Positions 33,693 through 45,038 are shown, counted from the first letter of the stretch. The stretch: 64,000 nucleotides of DNA from Cladorhizidae sp. MBARI D1340-BT2 (GCA_028752905.1 JAQNBH010000011.1:3410322-3474321), one strand, 5' to 3'. Made by a program: numbers and translations. The notes: a model not told the origin generated them from the sequence alone.

Positions 33693-33697
33693 CATGT

Positions 33698-35534
33698 TCT
33701 CTTATAAGCTCACACTCATCTACAAGATTACCACTAGGGTCTGGTATTATGCATGCTTTAAAATAGTATGTATATCATGGAGCTACCATACTTTACTCTA
33801 CATCTATTTCCCAAGAAGTTGGTGATCTGGTTTCCCAAAGCCCTGGACATGCTCAAGTACATATTTAGTTTTAGTTTTCACACAAATGTAAAATGATGAA
33901 TTGTTACTAGGATATCAAAGGTTACATGCCATTTCCTTCACATCCTTAACTATAGGATTCCACAGGAACCGTCAAGAAATTGTCTTTTTCTTCCACATAT
34001 GACCAGCGATAAGATCGTGTGACATGCTCTTAAACCTTTCTGCTGCTCTGACCTTGAAGTGTAGCCCAACTCAGCAACCTGTGCTCACAGATACATAAAA
34101 TTAAAATAAATAAAAAGCACACCAATGCATGCTAGTGGCTAAGTGAATGTAGATCAATTAAGTAGCCAGCTATTAACTACTCAGATCATTAAGGTGACCT
34201 CTAAGAAAGACATTCTCTTCATTTCTTCTTCTTCTTGAAGAAGATCAAACCATCTCTAATAAGAAACATATTGGCTTTCTTCCTGATAGCTCATCATAGT
34301 AGTATTCAGGCAGTATAGAAAAGAAGCACGAACTAAGGAGATCTCAACTTGTTCCATCTCCTAAGATGCTGTCAAGCTTTTTCCTCATAGCTATATAGGA
34401 TCAGTTTTGGCAGGGACTGTCTGCTTTTAGAGAACCACTCGGTCCACTTTTTTACCCAGTCCAAATTTTTCATGACAGAACTATAGTATATAGCACTTTT
34501 TTCTATCGACGAGCCAAAGATTCGAGGATTTTGTATCCGTGACCCCTTTCAATTATTTGCTACTAGCAATGGTAAGATCTGGTCGGAGTTTTCAATAAAG
34601 TAAAAATTATTCTGCAAGACAATTCCAATTACAACATCCTCGGAACTTTAGTTCCTCGAAAAACTCAAATTTACATAAATGATGATGAATACATACATAG
34701 ATACAAACATACATGTGTCAGACTAATGTCTGACAACTGGACTTAGCATCATAGCTTTTCAGTGTTTGCTAATTTGGTCATGTAGACAAGTTGTATGTAC
34801 ATGTAGTTATTGCATTGGTGTGATGTGTTTTCATGTTTGCTCATGTAAGTTTGTGTACAAGTAATTACTGCAGAGAAGCTAGACAGTGTGCCATGCATGC
34901 AGGTAGATGCAATGCTGCAGAGAAGCTGGACATGCCTTGCTGTATGTCAGGGAACTCCTCCTGATGCCACAGAAACAGCTATTGTTGACAGTCAGTCAGA
35001 ACAAGTCGTGGTGGAGAGCCCTGAGAACTTACCAACCCGAGACCACCTCCATTCAGAGCCCTGAGAACTTACCAACCGAGACCACCTGCCCTGAGAACTT
35101 ACCAACCAGACCACCTCCATTCAGAGCCCAGTGGAGTAGCTACCATAAGGGCAACCAGCCTGGTAAAAATTGCCTCAGTACAGGCTGCTATACTAAACTT
35201 GCCCTGGTAAAAATCACACTCAGTTATCCGCTATTTCCCAATTATGTATGATAGGTAGCATAATTTTGAGCATAACTGGTATGCTGGGAGCAATTGATAT
35301 ACTCTATATAGCAGAATTGCTTTCTATATAGCAGAATTGCTTTCTATATAGCATAATTGGCATAATTGGTAAGGATTTAACAGTCAACTTGGGGCATAAA
35401 AGAATAGCATACCTGCAGAAAAAATAAGCAAAGCCAGCAGCACTAATTAAGTGGGATAGTTAATAGTTTTAACCAACTTTGACCACAAGATTAAAACCCT
35501 GGCACATGGTCAAGATAGTGACAGCTGCAAAACA
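33698..35534. other. Spacer with local tandem repeats
   Basis: No gene recognised. At 35017-35130 the string GAGCCCTGAGAACTTACCAACC is repeated about three times with 22-45 bp spacing. At 35297-35365 CTATATAGCAGAATTGCTTT is repeated about three times. Confidence 0.6.
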
Positions 35535-36873
35535 TGGCTGAGCAATCTGGATTTTGTCCACCACCTAAAAAGAAAATGAAGCAGGTTTCACTCAGAGCAT
35601 GCTTTAGGTGAGGTGTTATTTAAGTTATTATTAAAACAATTATAGGGCAAGTCAAGGAAGTATTGACCAGGCTGGATCTTCCAATAATGCTATAGACATC
35701 ATACATGTGAATTGACACTCACAGCTAATTTAATGTCTTCTCTTAGCTACATGATCTCTTAGTTATATATTCAACAGTAATTAATTTGTAGATTCTGTTG
35801 ATGAGGAAGCTGTAAGGTCTGACCCTCATCCTAGCATTGACTGTGATTTGCATTCACAGGAGCTAGATTCCGCAACCTTCCGAGAAAATGTGATGAGCGA
35901 AGCAGAATTCTTAAAATAAGTGGGTACCACCACGGAATTTTAATTTTCCGAGTCCAAGTACAACCAAGTGTGGGGAAAAGACTATGCATGGTTACGCTAC
36001 TCTGTCAGTACAGATGCAGCTATTTGCTCTTATTGTTTACTTTTTGGAAACCAGCTCCATAGAAGTGGTGTCCACTCAAATGTCTTTCAGATGGTGGGGT
36101 TTCATAATTGGAAGAATGCCAAAGGTGAAAAATATGGTGCTTTACCTAATCACGAAGTGAGTGAAGCACACCGAGTTGCAGCAATGAAAGCAATCGCATT
36201 TCTTGAAGTTGAAGCAGGTAGAGCAATGGACATTCAGTCTTCCTTGTCTAAGGCTCATAGGGAGGAAATAAAAAGTAAGCAAGCCATTCTATTATCCATA
36301 ATTGATATAGTTGTCATACTCGGACAGCGAAATGTTCCTTTTCGTGGGCATGGATGGAACAAATCATTAAAAAGAGAGGATGGAAACTTTGATTTCTTTA
36401 TACATTGAAAATCTCAGTTTGATCCCACCTTAAGAGATCATCTTACACATGCAAAGACAAATGCCTCTTACTTGAGCCCAGATATACAAAATGAGCTAAT
36501 ACATTTGGGTGGTTTAGAAATAAGAGAAACTATTTTAGGAAGTGCAAGGTCTGCCAAAATGGTTCTCAATATTAGCTGATGAGTGTACAGATGTGGCAAC
36601 ACATGAGCAAATGGCAATGTGTATCTGGTTTGTAGATGAGGAAATTAGCCAGCCTATTGTACAAGAAGAGTTTCTTGGTTTGTTGAGCTGGAAAAAACTG
36701 ATGCTGTATCTATTTCTGGAGCCATAGATTTTATGAAGGATTGTGATCTTGATATAAGTTATCTTCGTGGACAAGGATTTGATGGAGCATCAGTATGGCT
36801 GGCAAAGTTTCCGGTGTCTCTACTAGGATATGCCAAATCTAGCCTAAAGCTTTGTATCAACACTGTAGGGCTC
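35535..36873 (+). pseudogene. hAT transposase relic (ZMYM/DUF4371-like), 5' part
   Basis: A short first exon (start near 35535, Lys-rich PPPKKKMKQ) probably splices near 35610 to an exon near 35792. The frame 35968-36408 holds a zinc-finger-like region (ICSYCLLFGN), then the DUF4371-type domain. LADECTDVATHEQMA near 36573-36615 contains the hAT-type acidic residue; GFDGASVMAGK-type sequence near 36775-36815 follows across a shift. Stops at 35918, 36406 and near 36831 show decay. Sequence stops at 36873, exactly where the E3 LTR begins; the 3' half is not found beyond E3. Confidence 0.8.
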
Positions 36874-37528
36874 TGTCGGGGAAATTTACCCTCTCCTAAC
36901 TAGGTCTTACTACCTCAGTCTATTAATGTAATCAGAAGTAGGCGGCTCCTGCTCTACTCCAGGGTAAACTCTCCGTTGTCGCCCAAGCACTAACTCCTGA
37001 CTATTGGTTCGTCAGCTAGTCTACTTGTGACCGTCGTCTCTCCAGTCTCTTCCTCCTTTGAAGAACTGGTCCAGACCCTGTAGTTCCCAGTATAAGTATT
37101 ATTGACAGTCAATAATCTTATATACTACAGCACAATCATACATAGAGAAATACAAGTATCTTACTACTCGAGTTCACTTCTCAGTTCTCTAGTTCTCTTC
37201 TTTTTCTGTCTTGGGGCATTCACCCTAGTTCATATATATCCTCACTAGCTAATCCATTACATACATCATATAAGGGCCAACCAAATCACGACAGAACATC
37301 ATAGAATGTTCTATTTGGTATACTACTCCTCTATTAATAGATTGTCTCCACCATGTATTAATAACTTGTTTTCCTTCTCCGTTCAGGTCTGTGTTTGCGG
37401 TTGTTGTGAGTCCCTCCTTTCCAGGGTTGTGTGTTTGTGGCTTCCATCGTGTGGCTTCTCTGTTGACTGGCTAGGGAGTTTTGGTGGGTTCATGTCAGGG
37501 AATAAGAGTGACTGTTCTTTCCCTGACA
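36874..37528 (-). repeat. 3' LTR of E3
   Basis: Reading the minus strand: TGTCAGGGAA...TTTCCCCGACA, 655 bp. Its first 36 bases form a hairpin with perfect 10-bp arms TGTCAGGGAA / TTCCCTGACA (37493-37528). The RNase H reading frame continues into the LTR. Confidence 0.85.
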
Positions 37529-39344
37529 TCTCCCCCTCCTCTAGCCGTGAGTCGTACTCTCGGCTCAGACCGTCAGCATTACCGTTCTTCGCTCCGGAAC
37601 GGTAAGTGATGTCGTAATTATACTGCTGCATGAGCATCCTCCAACGGGCAATCCTTCCGTAACTGTCTTTCATGCGGTCCAGGTAAGTGAGTGGGTTGTG
37701 GTCTGTCTGTATCTCAAACCGCACACCCTCCAAATATGTCCTGAAGTGTTTTATTCCTTCCACTATTGCCAAGGCCTCTCTCTCAATGGCAGAGTAACGT
37801 GTCTCTCTGGCCAGTAATTTTCGCGAACCAAATGCGAGTGGGTGGTCTTCTCCATCCTCATCCAATTGAGATAGTACATACCCAATCCCCGAACTGGAAG
37901 CATCTGTCTGTAGAAAAAACTTGTGGTCCCATTGTGGTGTTCGGAGGATCGGGTAATTAGTCAGCCGATCTTTGAGTGTGGTAAATGCTGTCTGCTTCTC
38001 TTCTGACCATACGATTTGGTTTGGTTCGTCTTTCCGGGTTGCATTTGAGAGGGGGGTGGCGATAGTAGAGAAATCTGGTATAAACTTTCGGTAATACCCG
38101 CAAATCCCTAAGAAAGCTCTGATGTCTTTCTTTGTCTTTGGCTGTGCAAACTTCGCTATTGCACTTACTTTGGCTTGTACTGGGCGAATCTTTCCAAACC
38201 CCACCTGATGTCCCAGGTAAGTACATTCATTCTTGGCGAACTGACATTTCTTTCTGTTGACCTTCAAGCCTGCTTGCCTCAATCTTTCGAAAACTGCCGT
38301 GAGGTGACATACATGCTCTTTCCAGGTTTCGCTAAAGATAATTATGTCATCCAGGTAAGGGACTACGTATGAGGTTGTGTCTGCGAGCACGTCATCCATC
38401 AATCGTTGAAAGGTGGAAGGGGCTGAGGCTAGACCAAAGGGCATGGCGGTGAATTGGTATTTTCCCCATGGAGTGACGAAGGCAGTTTTGGGTTGACTTG
38501 CCTTCTCCATGGGTACTTGCCAATACCCCTTTGTCAGGTCCATGGTTGAGATCCACCTCGACCCTCCCACTTTCTCAATAAGCTCTTCGATTCTTGGAAT
38601 CGGGTATGGGTCGGCTTGTGTGATCAGGTTTAGTTTTCGGTAGTCTATGCAGAATCTCTTCGTGCCGTCTGATTTTGGTACAATCACCACTGGGGCCGCC
38701 CAAGGGCTTTTCGAGGGAACTATTAATCCCTGCTGTAACAATTCTGTTATTTCTTTCCTTAGAAATTCGTGTGAGGTGTGAGCGAGTTTGTAGGCCGGTA
38801 AACGGATGGGCGAGGCATCTCCTGTCGTAATGACGTGTTCGACCACATCTGTCCGGCCTGGTCGGTCGCTGAAGAGTCCTCCAAACTCCTCGATGAGTTG
38901 TTCCAACTGCTCGCTCTGCATCTGGGTGAGATGGGTGGATGTGGTGACTTGTGTTGGCCCAGGGTTCTCGATCACAGAGCATTCCGCGGCCACCAATGCG
39001 GTAGAAATGGGAGAGTGCCAAGCCTTTATCCCGTTCACATGGTAGACCCGGCTGCTCCACGAACCCTGACCTGCCGAGACTTGGTAAGTTACATTGGTTA
39101 TTTGTTTGGTAATGGTCATCGGTCCCTGCCACTCACTGAGTAATTTGTTTAGCTTTCGGGGATGAAATACCAAAACCTGGTCACCCACCACAATTTTTCG
39201 CTCTGAGGCTTTTCTGTCATAGTATTTCTTGTGTCCTAGCTTAGCTTTAGTTTCGGTATTTCTCTCACTGTCGCTAGCTTTTTCCTCAGGTTTCTTAGGT
39301 ATGACACCACCTCTACTACTGACTCTGAGCTTTCCCCTTTCCAC
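37383..39344 (-). pseudogene. E3 integrase tail, RT and RNase H (largely intact frame)
   Basis: 653-codon minus-strand frame; the first ~25 codons are out of frame with integrase, true sequence starting near 39290. Integrase tail GDQVLVF near 39185 and WQGPMTI; RT with KSDGTKRFCIDYRKLN near 38670-38630, MPFGLASAPSTFQRL, catalytic YLDD near 38365-38350; connection FLGICGYYRKF; RNase H LQTDASSSGIGYVLSQ near 37920-37870, EREALAIV, QTDHNPLTYL. RT and RNase H motifs are intact here, the best preserved in the window. Ends inside the LTR. Confidence 0.88.
37529..37545 (-). promoter_or_regulatory. Polypurine tract of E3
   Basis: Minus strand CTAGAGGAGGGGGAGA immediately before the LTR start. Confidence 0.8.
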
Positions 39345-39622
39345 AATCTGGCTAGCTCATCTATCGGGGTATTCATGGGCTTCCCATACACCAGCTCATG
39401 GGGGGAAAACCCTGTACTCCTATGCTGAGTGGATCTGTATGACCACAATATGAATGGTAAGTAGTCATCCCATTCTCTCTCATCCGGTTTCTTCTGTACT
39501 AACTTTCTTAGTAGTAAGTACTTAAGAGTGGCATTAAACCTCTCCACCATACCATCTGTTTGAGGATGGTATGGGGAAGTTCTGATCTGCTTAACCCCTG
39601 TGAGGGTGCAAAACTGTCTCAT
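39236..39622 (-). pseudogene. E3 integrase core, second half
   Basis: SPYHPQTDGMVERFN near 39575-39535 holds the third catalytic acid, followed by LPFILWSYRSTQHRSTGFSPHELVYG. Upstream, a deletion near 39640 fuses RIGT to NFIS and removes the stretch with the second catalytic Asp; a further frameshift lies near 39290. Confidence 0.85.
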
Positions 39623-39957
39623 TGTCTTCGAAATAAAATTCGAACTTGGGTGCCTATTCTAGCAGTCAAATCTAGCAGACACCCAATAATGGTTTCTGAG
39701 GTCGTGTTGGGGATGGGGTAGGCTTCCGGCCACTTCGTGGCATAATCAATGACCACTAGTACATATTTATTGCCTTTCTTGGTCCGGCTCAAAGGACCAA
39801 AGATGTCCATAGCTAGCCATCTAAACGGCTGTCCTATGACAGGTAGGGAGTGTAAGGGAGCATATTGAGGTGTGGCTGGTTTAGCCCTCTGACACTGGGG
39901 ACATACTTTACAGAACTCACGCACATCCGTGTGCAAACCCGGCCAATCCATTTGCTA
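39619..39957 (-). pseudogene. E3 integrase zinc domain end and core start
   Basis: CPQCQRAKP (second half of the zinc domain) near 39900, LAMDIFGPLSRTKKGNKY with the first catalytic Asp near 39805, and DYATKWPEAYPIP. The histidine half of the zinc domain is missing at the truncation point. Confidence 0.85.
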
Positions 39958-40019
39958 CATCATATCAATTCTTAGATATACGGTATATAAAATATGATAA
40001 TTAAAAAAATAATCATATC

Positions 40020-40240
40020 CAACAATCACTTGTCACCTTTAAACAACAAACGTATTGACATTTCACACAGGAAAATATTACCAGACCATGCAGAACATGT
40101 TGCTGGTCAAATTAGTCCAGGACAATATAGAGGAGTTTGATGATTTCATTAATTCTTCTTGCCTACAACACAGCAATTCTTGACTTATCTCTTTTTGAGT
40201 TAATGTTTGGCTGCAAATGTATTGATATTATTACATTTCA
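40020..40240 (+). pseudogene. Integrase fragment related to 26760-27720
   Basis: The ~200 bp match the reverse complement of about 27045-27260 (shared strings include ATTAATTCTTC, TTTTTGAGTTAATG and ACAACAAA). Encoded remains: EFDDFINSS and a FELMFG-like segment with stops. Same gypsy family as the minus-strand relic. Confidence 0.6.
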
Positions 40241-40377
40241 CATTGGCAAGTGAGGTGAGAGGGGAAATCTTTGCCACAATACTGACTTGAGTTTTGATTC
40301 ATGCTGAATTTATACATGTTCACTGAATATGACAGAACAGTTCTTCATTAGAGCTAAATTGTGTACACTTATTAGGC

Positions 40378-40445
40378 AATGATGAAGACTAGAGCATCTA
40401 GTCGAAACATCAAGTGAATGAAGTTGATTATTGAGAAGGTGATTT
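40378..40445 (+). repeat. Dispersed hairpin repeat, copy 1
   Basis: ATGATGAAGACTAGAGCATC followed by TAGTCGAAACATCAA: a perfect GACTAG/CTAGTC stem closed on an AGCAT loop and followed by GAAAC. Copy 2 is at 43761. Both are followed some bases later by TTGATTATTGAGAA-like sequence. Confidence 0.6.
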
Positions 40446-40879
40446 TAAAGTATAGAGATAACTCATCCTCACAACTGTCGATATGAGAAGGTTAATGATC
40501 GCCCCAGTATTGATGTGAGTTTTTATCTGCTAAACAAAGCTTCAGATTATTTATTTTAATTTTAGGGTGCATTCAACTGAATAGTTGTACACTCCTGGTT
40601 CTTGTCAGATGCATGTTTCTAAATTGGTTTCTACCATCAAATGTCAGTTATTGGATATATACTATATACATGAATAAGTAGAGCTACCTCATACTGGTTA
40701 GTTATAGGACATCATATTATACACGAATAAGTAGAGCTGCACCATACATCACATTATGTATAATTAAGGCTACACTGTGGAGTCAATGAATGCAACACAC
40801 TGTCTCAGAATACTTTGCAAATCCCCAAGTCACACCTGCTCTCTCAAACAAATGCTTTTGTTCCAGTTTGTACGACACC

Positions 40880-41090
40880 ATATCAATGATAGTTGGTTAT
40901 CATTCAGCTCTGGTTAGGAGGTAACAGTGGATGCAGATTGTCATCCTCTCTAACACACCAGTTTGGTTGAATTTATAAATGCTTCATCACAAAAGTATAA
41001 AATTTATTCTTCCACTAGATAATTGTTATATTCCAAACCCTCCCCCCTTGTTCCTGTCTAGGAGGAACTTGTAAGGATGACAGAATTTTT
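40880..41090. repeat. Dispersed repeat, copy 1
   Basis: Matches 48280-48480 in direct orientation, sharing CCTCTCTAACA, GAATTTATAAATGCTTCAT and TCTAGGAGGAACTTG blocks. Identity of the family is unknown. Confidence 0.6.
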
Positions 41091-42061
41091 GGTTGAAACT
41101 TCGATTGGTCTTTGTTACTTTAGTTGAATATGTCGGTTGTGAATTTGACTGGATAACTGAATCCAACTGTTGTGAAATGCTCTCATTTGGATGCAAATGT
41201 AATGATGAGATTTTTTGCACCTTCCCCATCACCCTATCAGCTCCATCAAAATCCTAATTCTAACCAGACCACTCCAATTTGTCGCTCCATTTCCTGCACT
41301 GATATGTAAATTATTGATGTCATAAGATTGTATTGCTTGGGTTGTTATATGCTAAGAATAGTATATTGATATTCTTTGTAGGTTGCAAATGGGTGCAAGG
41401 CTGGGACGAGAACCTTCTCCATATTGAGCATTGAGCATGTTGAACATTTCCAGTTTAGCAAGGCTATTATTATTTCCAGTTTAGCAAAACTGTTCATAGC
41501 TAGAGTGTCAGAATGAAACTTCAACAGTGATTCTTTTAAGCTATAGAAACATAGAGTGTAGAGGATTTACCTGAGCCTAAGGAAAATTCTCCATTGTGGG
41601 CTGCTGTGCTTTTTCCATGACCTTTTCTATCACCCTCTCTTTTTTCCAATCGTTCCGCTGTTTCAGAAGTATGCTTTGACAATAAACAGCTAGCTGTTCT
41701 GTTAAAAAATATAAAATCAACAGATGTGTACATGGTTCTAGTATGCACATGCATGCAAGAATCCATTCATTTGCACATGATAACTATTTACAAATTAATC
41801 ACACATGCATTGCTAGAAAAGGCTAAATCTGCGGGCATCGGACAGTGCTGTAGGTCATTAGTAGCCCAGACCTGTGCAGCTGCTAATACAGATGTGGTTG
41901 TAACAGTACCTTTCTTGCAGCACTCCAGAGTCAAGAGCTGTATTGAAAACTAAAAAAATTAAGTTGCGTAGCTCAAGCTGAGAGGATGGGGATAAGGAAC
42001 TTTCCCAAATGTATTGGTAATTTTGGCTACCATGAATGTCATTCAATTTTTCCAATTTTAG

Positions 42062-42285
42062 CCCATGAACAAGGACAGATGTCTGCTTGTGGAATTATTC
42101 TCTGGCTTATGAGAGGCCCGAACAAAGACAAGATGTGTGCTGATAGGATTACACTCAGCTGCAACTAATGAACAAGGACAGATGTGTGCTTGTGGGATTA
42201 CATGAAGAAGGACAGATGTGATTACTCTCAGCTGCTAACAAACAAGAAGAGCTGAGTCTATGTGGGATTACTCTTAGCTGACATC
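42062..42285. repeat. Degenerate minisatellite
   Basis: About four imperfect repeats built on GAACAAGGACAGATGTGTGC and TGTGGGATTACTCTCAGCTG, 45-60 bp each. Confidence 0.6.
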
Positions 42286-43425
42286 AAATACTTGAAAGTT
42301 TACCTGTCAATCAAAATCTTAAAGTGGTATTCTTGTGAGCTAAACCTCAAGTTATATAAATTCCTTTTTCTTTTTTCTTCTTTTTCTCAATATTGATGGA
42401 AAGCATATTGTTGTGTAAGCTCCTGTCAATAGTGGCTCTTTGTATTTTAATTACAAGGGTACACATTTGTGGTACTGGCAGTCTGTGATGCTCACTGTAG
42501 GTATCACCATTATTTCTCAGAATATTTCTTGTAGTATTTTTGATATTTGTTTTGGAATTATTGTTCAATGTGACACCAATATAGGCTGACTTGGGCCAAC
42601 CTGGCTGCCACAGTGATGGCAGTTTGGGAGAGCCCTAGAGAGTGTGACTCTGCCTGCTCTCATTGCACTTAATTGGTAGCAAACCGCTTAAGCTTCCATA
42701 TATGTAATTGAAGGAGTGAGGCCTTCCTTTTCAGGAAGAATATGCCACAGCCATATCCTGAAAAGAACCTGCCTAGTAGATTATCGATGTACTTGAAAAT
42801 TATGAATGTTTATTTGTGTTCTTTATGATTGAGAATCAAGCAGTGTTTAATTAGAGGCTGAGCAGGGAGAAGCACATAATTGGAAACAACTTTAGGCAGC
42901 TAGTTATATATGTCTACTGCATTATCATGCAATAAAGAGATGGTTGATGTTGGTTAAAGCTGTTCCGGAGGCCGATTATTGCTCAACCTGATTGGGTGGT
43001 TGTCTAAGGCTGCAATAGCCCTACACAATTACCTATGCACCACTCCTTCTCAGTTGGTAGCTGGCCTAGGAACTACCCCGCTAACAGTCTTTCTCAGCCT
43101 CTTACTAGAAAAACACTAGCCCAGGCTATTTCCAGTCACACTTGACTAGCTCCAGTAAATCAGTTGGTTAACAACTTCAATAACTCTGCTCAACTCAACT
43201 TCCAAAGGTCAGCTGCTCTTAAATGAGCTGGCTGACCTCCAATGGAAATATCCATACATGGTAATAATAATTTTTTTGCTATGCTTGACCAATCAGTGAC
43301 TCCTGTTATGCATGTGTGTGTGCGTGTTTACCTATTGTGCAAAGTACTACCTAATTGACAACTTCTAAGTGCTAATGGAATGTTCAATGTTCTACAGTTC
43401 TAGCAGTCTGCAGCTATGGCTGGCT

Positions 43426-43446
43426 TGTTAGGTCCTGGCCCTAACA
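43426..43446 (+). repeat. LTR-start-like palindrome
   Basis: Arms TGTTAGGTCC / GGCCCTAACA, intermediate between the LTR starts of E1 and E2. The rest of an LTR could not be delimited, so this is probably a remnant. Confidence 0.4.
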
Positions 43447-43760
43447 ACCACAGAAAGTTCTGTGTTCTGCCCTCCAGGATTTATTGACGGGGAGGATGGT
43501 GGTGGCAACAATTTTCCAGGAAGATGGCAGATGGAATCAGTGGCATGCCCCAGGGTGCATTCGACTTCTTCTTTTTCACAATTCAATATAATCTACAGGC
43601 ATTCAAGGTCAGCTGCTGCCACACGTGACAGCTTCAAGTGTATCCTTTACCAGTAGTATTGGTGAAGTTCCTTGCGAAAATGTGCATGTATGCCGTGTAT
43701 AGTAACAATAGTTCATTGATTTGTAGGGTGCTGTACACATTAATTACATCAATATTATTC

Positions 43761-43830
43761 ATGATGAAGGCTAGAGCATCTAATCGAAACGTCAATTTCT
43801 AGTTAATAATTGAGAAAGTTAGTTACATCA
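43761..43830 (+). repeat. Dispersed hairpin repeat, copy 2
   Basis: ATGATGAAGGCTAGAGCATC followed by TAATCGAAACGTCAA. The stem is weaker than in copy 1. Confidence 0.6.
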
Positions 43831-45008
43831 ATATTGTGTTGGATAAAGTACATCATTTCAGGGAGGGGCAATGTCAAGTTGTTCAGGGGGAATTCTGAGA
43901 AGCCGGTGCATTTTGGCCTATGCTATGCTTTTTTGCTTAGGTGTAAACCTCAATGTTGTTTTGGCTACCACTAGATATAGTGTGTCCAGATTCAGTTTTT
44001 TTCTCGGTTTCCCTCTTAGTTCCTGCTTCTCATGGGAATCAAGAAGGCTTTTTGGTATTGCAGCATCCAAGCCCCTCTCCTGCAGTGATGTAGACTGCGG
44101 TGATCCTTTTTATGAGGAGACACAAGATGTTCAGGGTAAAAAAATAACGTACTAATGTTAAAAACAGATATTGTGGCGGTGCAATTACGGAACAGTAATC
44201 GGGACATAACTCCCTTAACTTTTAAATAATAAATATTCGAATTGATGATCACCTTTTGTTATGTTGTATTGATACTCTCTGTCTTTCTCATGAAGTTTCA
44301 ATTCGCTTTCTCTACCGAGTAAAGAGATACAATGGTGACACAGAACCTCGCAGGGAATCCTAAACATAGACTTCCCTACAATATTTAAACTTGTACGATT
44401 ACTCTCCACTTGCTTTAAGATATATCTTTAAATCAGCTTTTGGGTTTTTGAAGCCAATGTTTTCCCGAAATGTCAGTTTTCATCAAGGCAAATTGATGTT
44501 TACACAATTTCCACTTCATGCCTTGGAATATCAGCCTTCTATGTCGAATCCTGTGGCTCCATGTTTGAGAAAGTTCTGTTCAAAAGCAACTAATAATTAC
44601 GTGGAAACAACCATTTATTAAAGTACTTGCCCTTTGCGTTTTACAGATTCAGTTAAAAATAATAACAAATCAAAAAGAGGCCAATGGGACTGATAAAGTG
44701 GGCCTGCATCACCACTCTGCTTCTTCATGATGCCACGGAGCTCACAAACAAAGTCATCCAGCAATACCTTTCTTTCTTATTTCAGTCTTCTGAGTCACTC
44801 TTTCTCCAACCTATTATACTATCACTCAGCCATTGCTATGGCTACTACTATATATATAGGTGAAGCAGCTCTATAGTTAGTTCTACATTATTTGTCTATT
44901 GGCATGTTACTTGCTTCCAAGCACTCTCTCTTCCCTTTATATCCCTGTAGGACTTGCTGCATACTTGCCATAGGCAAGGGAAGTCAGTCCATCTTAACGC
45001 TAAGTATG

Positions 45009-45038
45009 GCGACGCGTCGCAACGCGAAGCGTTGCGTC
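45009..45038. promoter_or_regulatory. CpG-rich double palindrome upstream of paralogue 2
   Basis: GCGACGCGTCGC (45009-45020) is a perfect palindrome; overlapping it, CGCAACGC-GAA-GCGTTGCG (45018-45036) is a perfect hairpin. It lies about 85 bp before the ATG in otherwise AT-rich DNA, so a promoter role is plausible but unproven. Paralogue 1 lacks it. Confidence 0.4.

Larger units (their letters stand above)
28118..33697 (+). mobile_element. Complete Gmr1-type LTR retrotransposon E2 with 5-bp target duplication
   Basis: LTRs 28123-28465 and 33344-33692 are flanked by CATGT at 28118-28122 and 33693-33697. Domain order is gag, protease, integrase, RT, RNase H, so integrase precedes RT. The LTRs differ by only about five substitutions plus one extra CCTAGA-type hexamer, implying a fairly recent insertion, yet the coding region has several frameshifts, a nonsense codon and a ~150-bp insertion, which suggests it was mobilised by proteins from another copy or decayed at source. 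Confidence 0.93.
36874..39957 (-). mobile_element. Gmr1-type LTR retrotransposon E3, 5'-truncated
   Basis: On the minus strand the order is integrase (39951-39240), RT, RNase H (to about 37560), polypurine tract, LTR (37528-36874). Integrase again precedes RT. Gag and protease and the 5' LTR are missing; the break at about 39957 lies just inside the integrase zinc domain. The LTR end is inserted in the hAT gene at 36873. Confidence 0.88.
40241..44980. other. Mostly non-coding stretch with small repeats
   Basis: No convincing gene. It contains the paired hairpin motifs at 40378 and 43761, a dispersed repeat at 40880-41090, a minisatellite at 42062-42285 and an LTR-start-like palindrome at 43426, listed separately. 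The remaining sequence shows nothing I recognise. Confidence 0.5.

Noticed and set aside
34907..35251. 114-codon frame with repeated PENLPT-type motif
   Set aside because: Created by the local DNA tandem repeat at 35017-35130; no domain and no conservation evidence.
43462..43656. 64-codon frame after the LTR-like palindrome
   Set aside because: Too short, no motif, no paralogue; codons look like chance.
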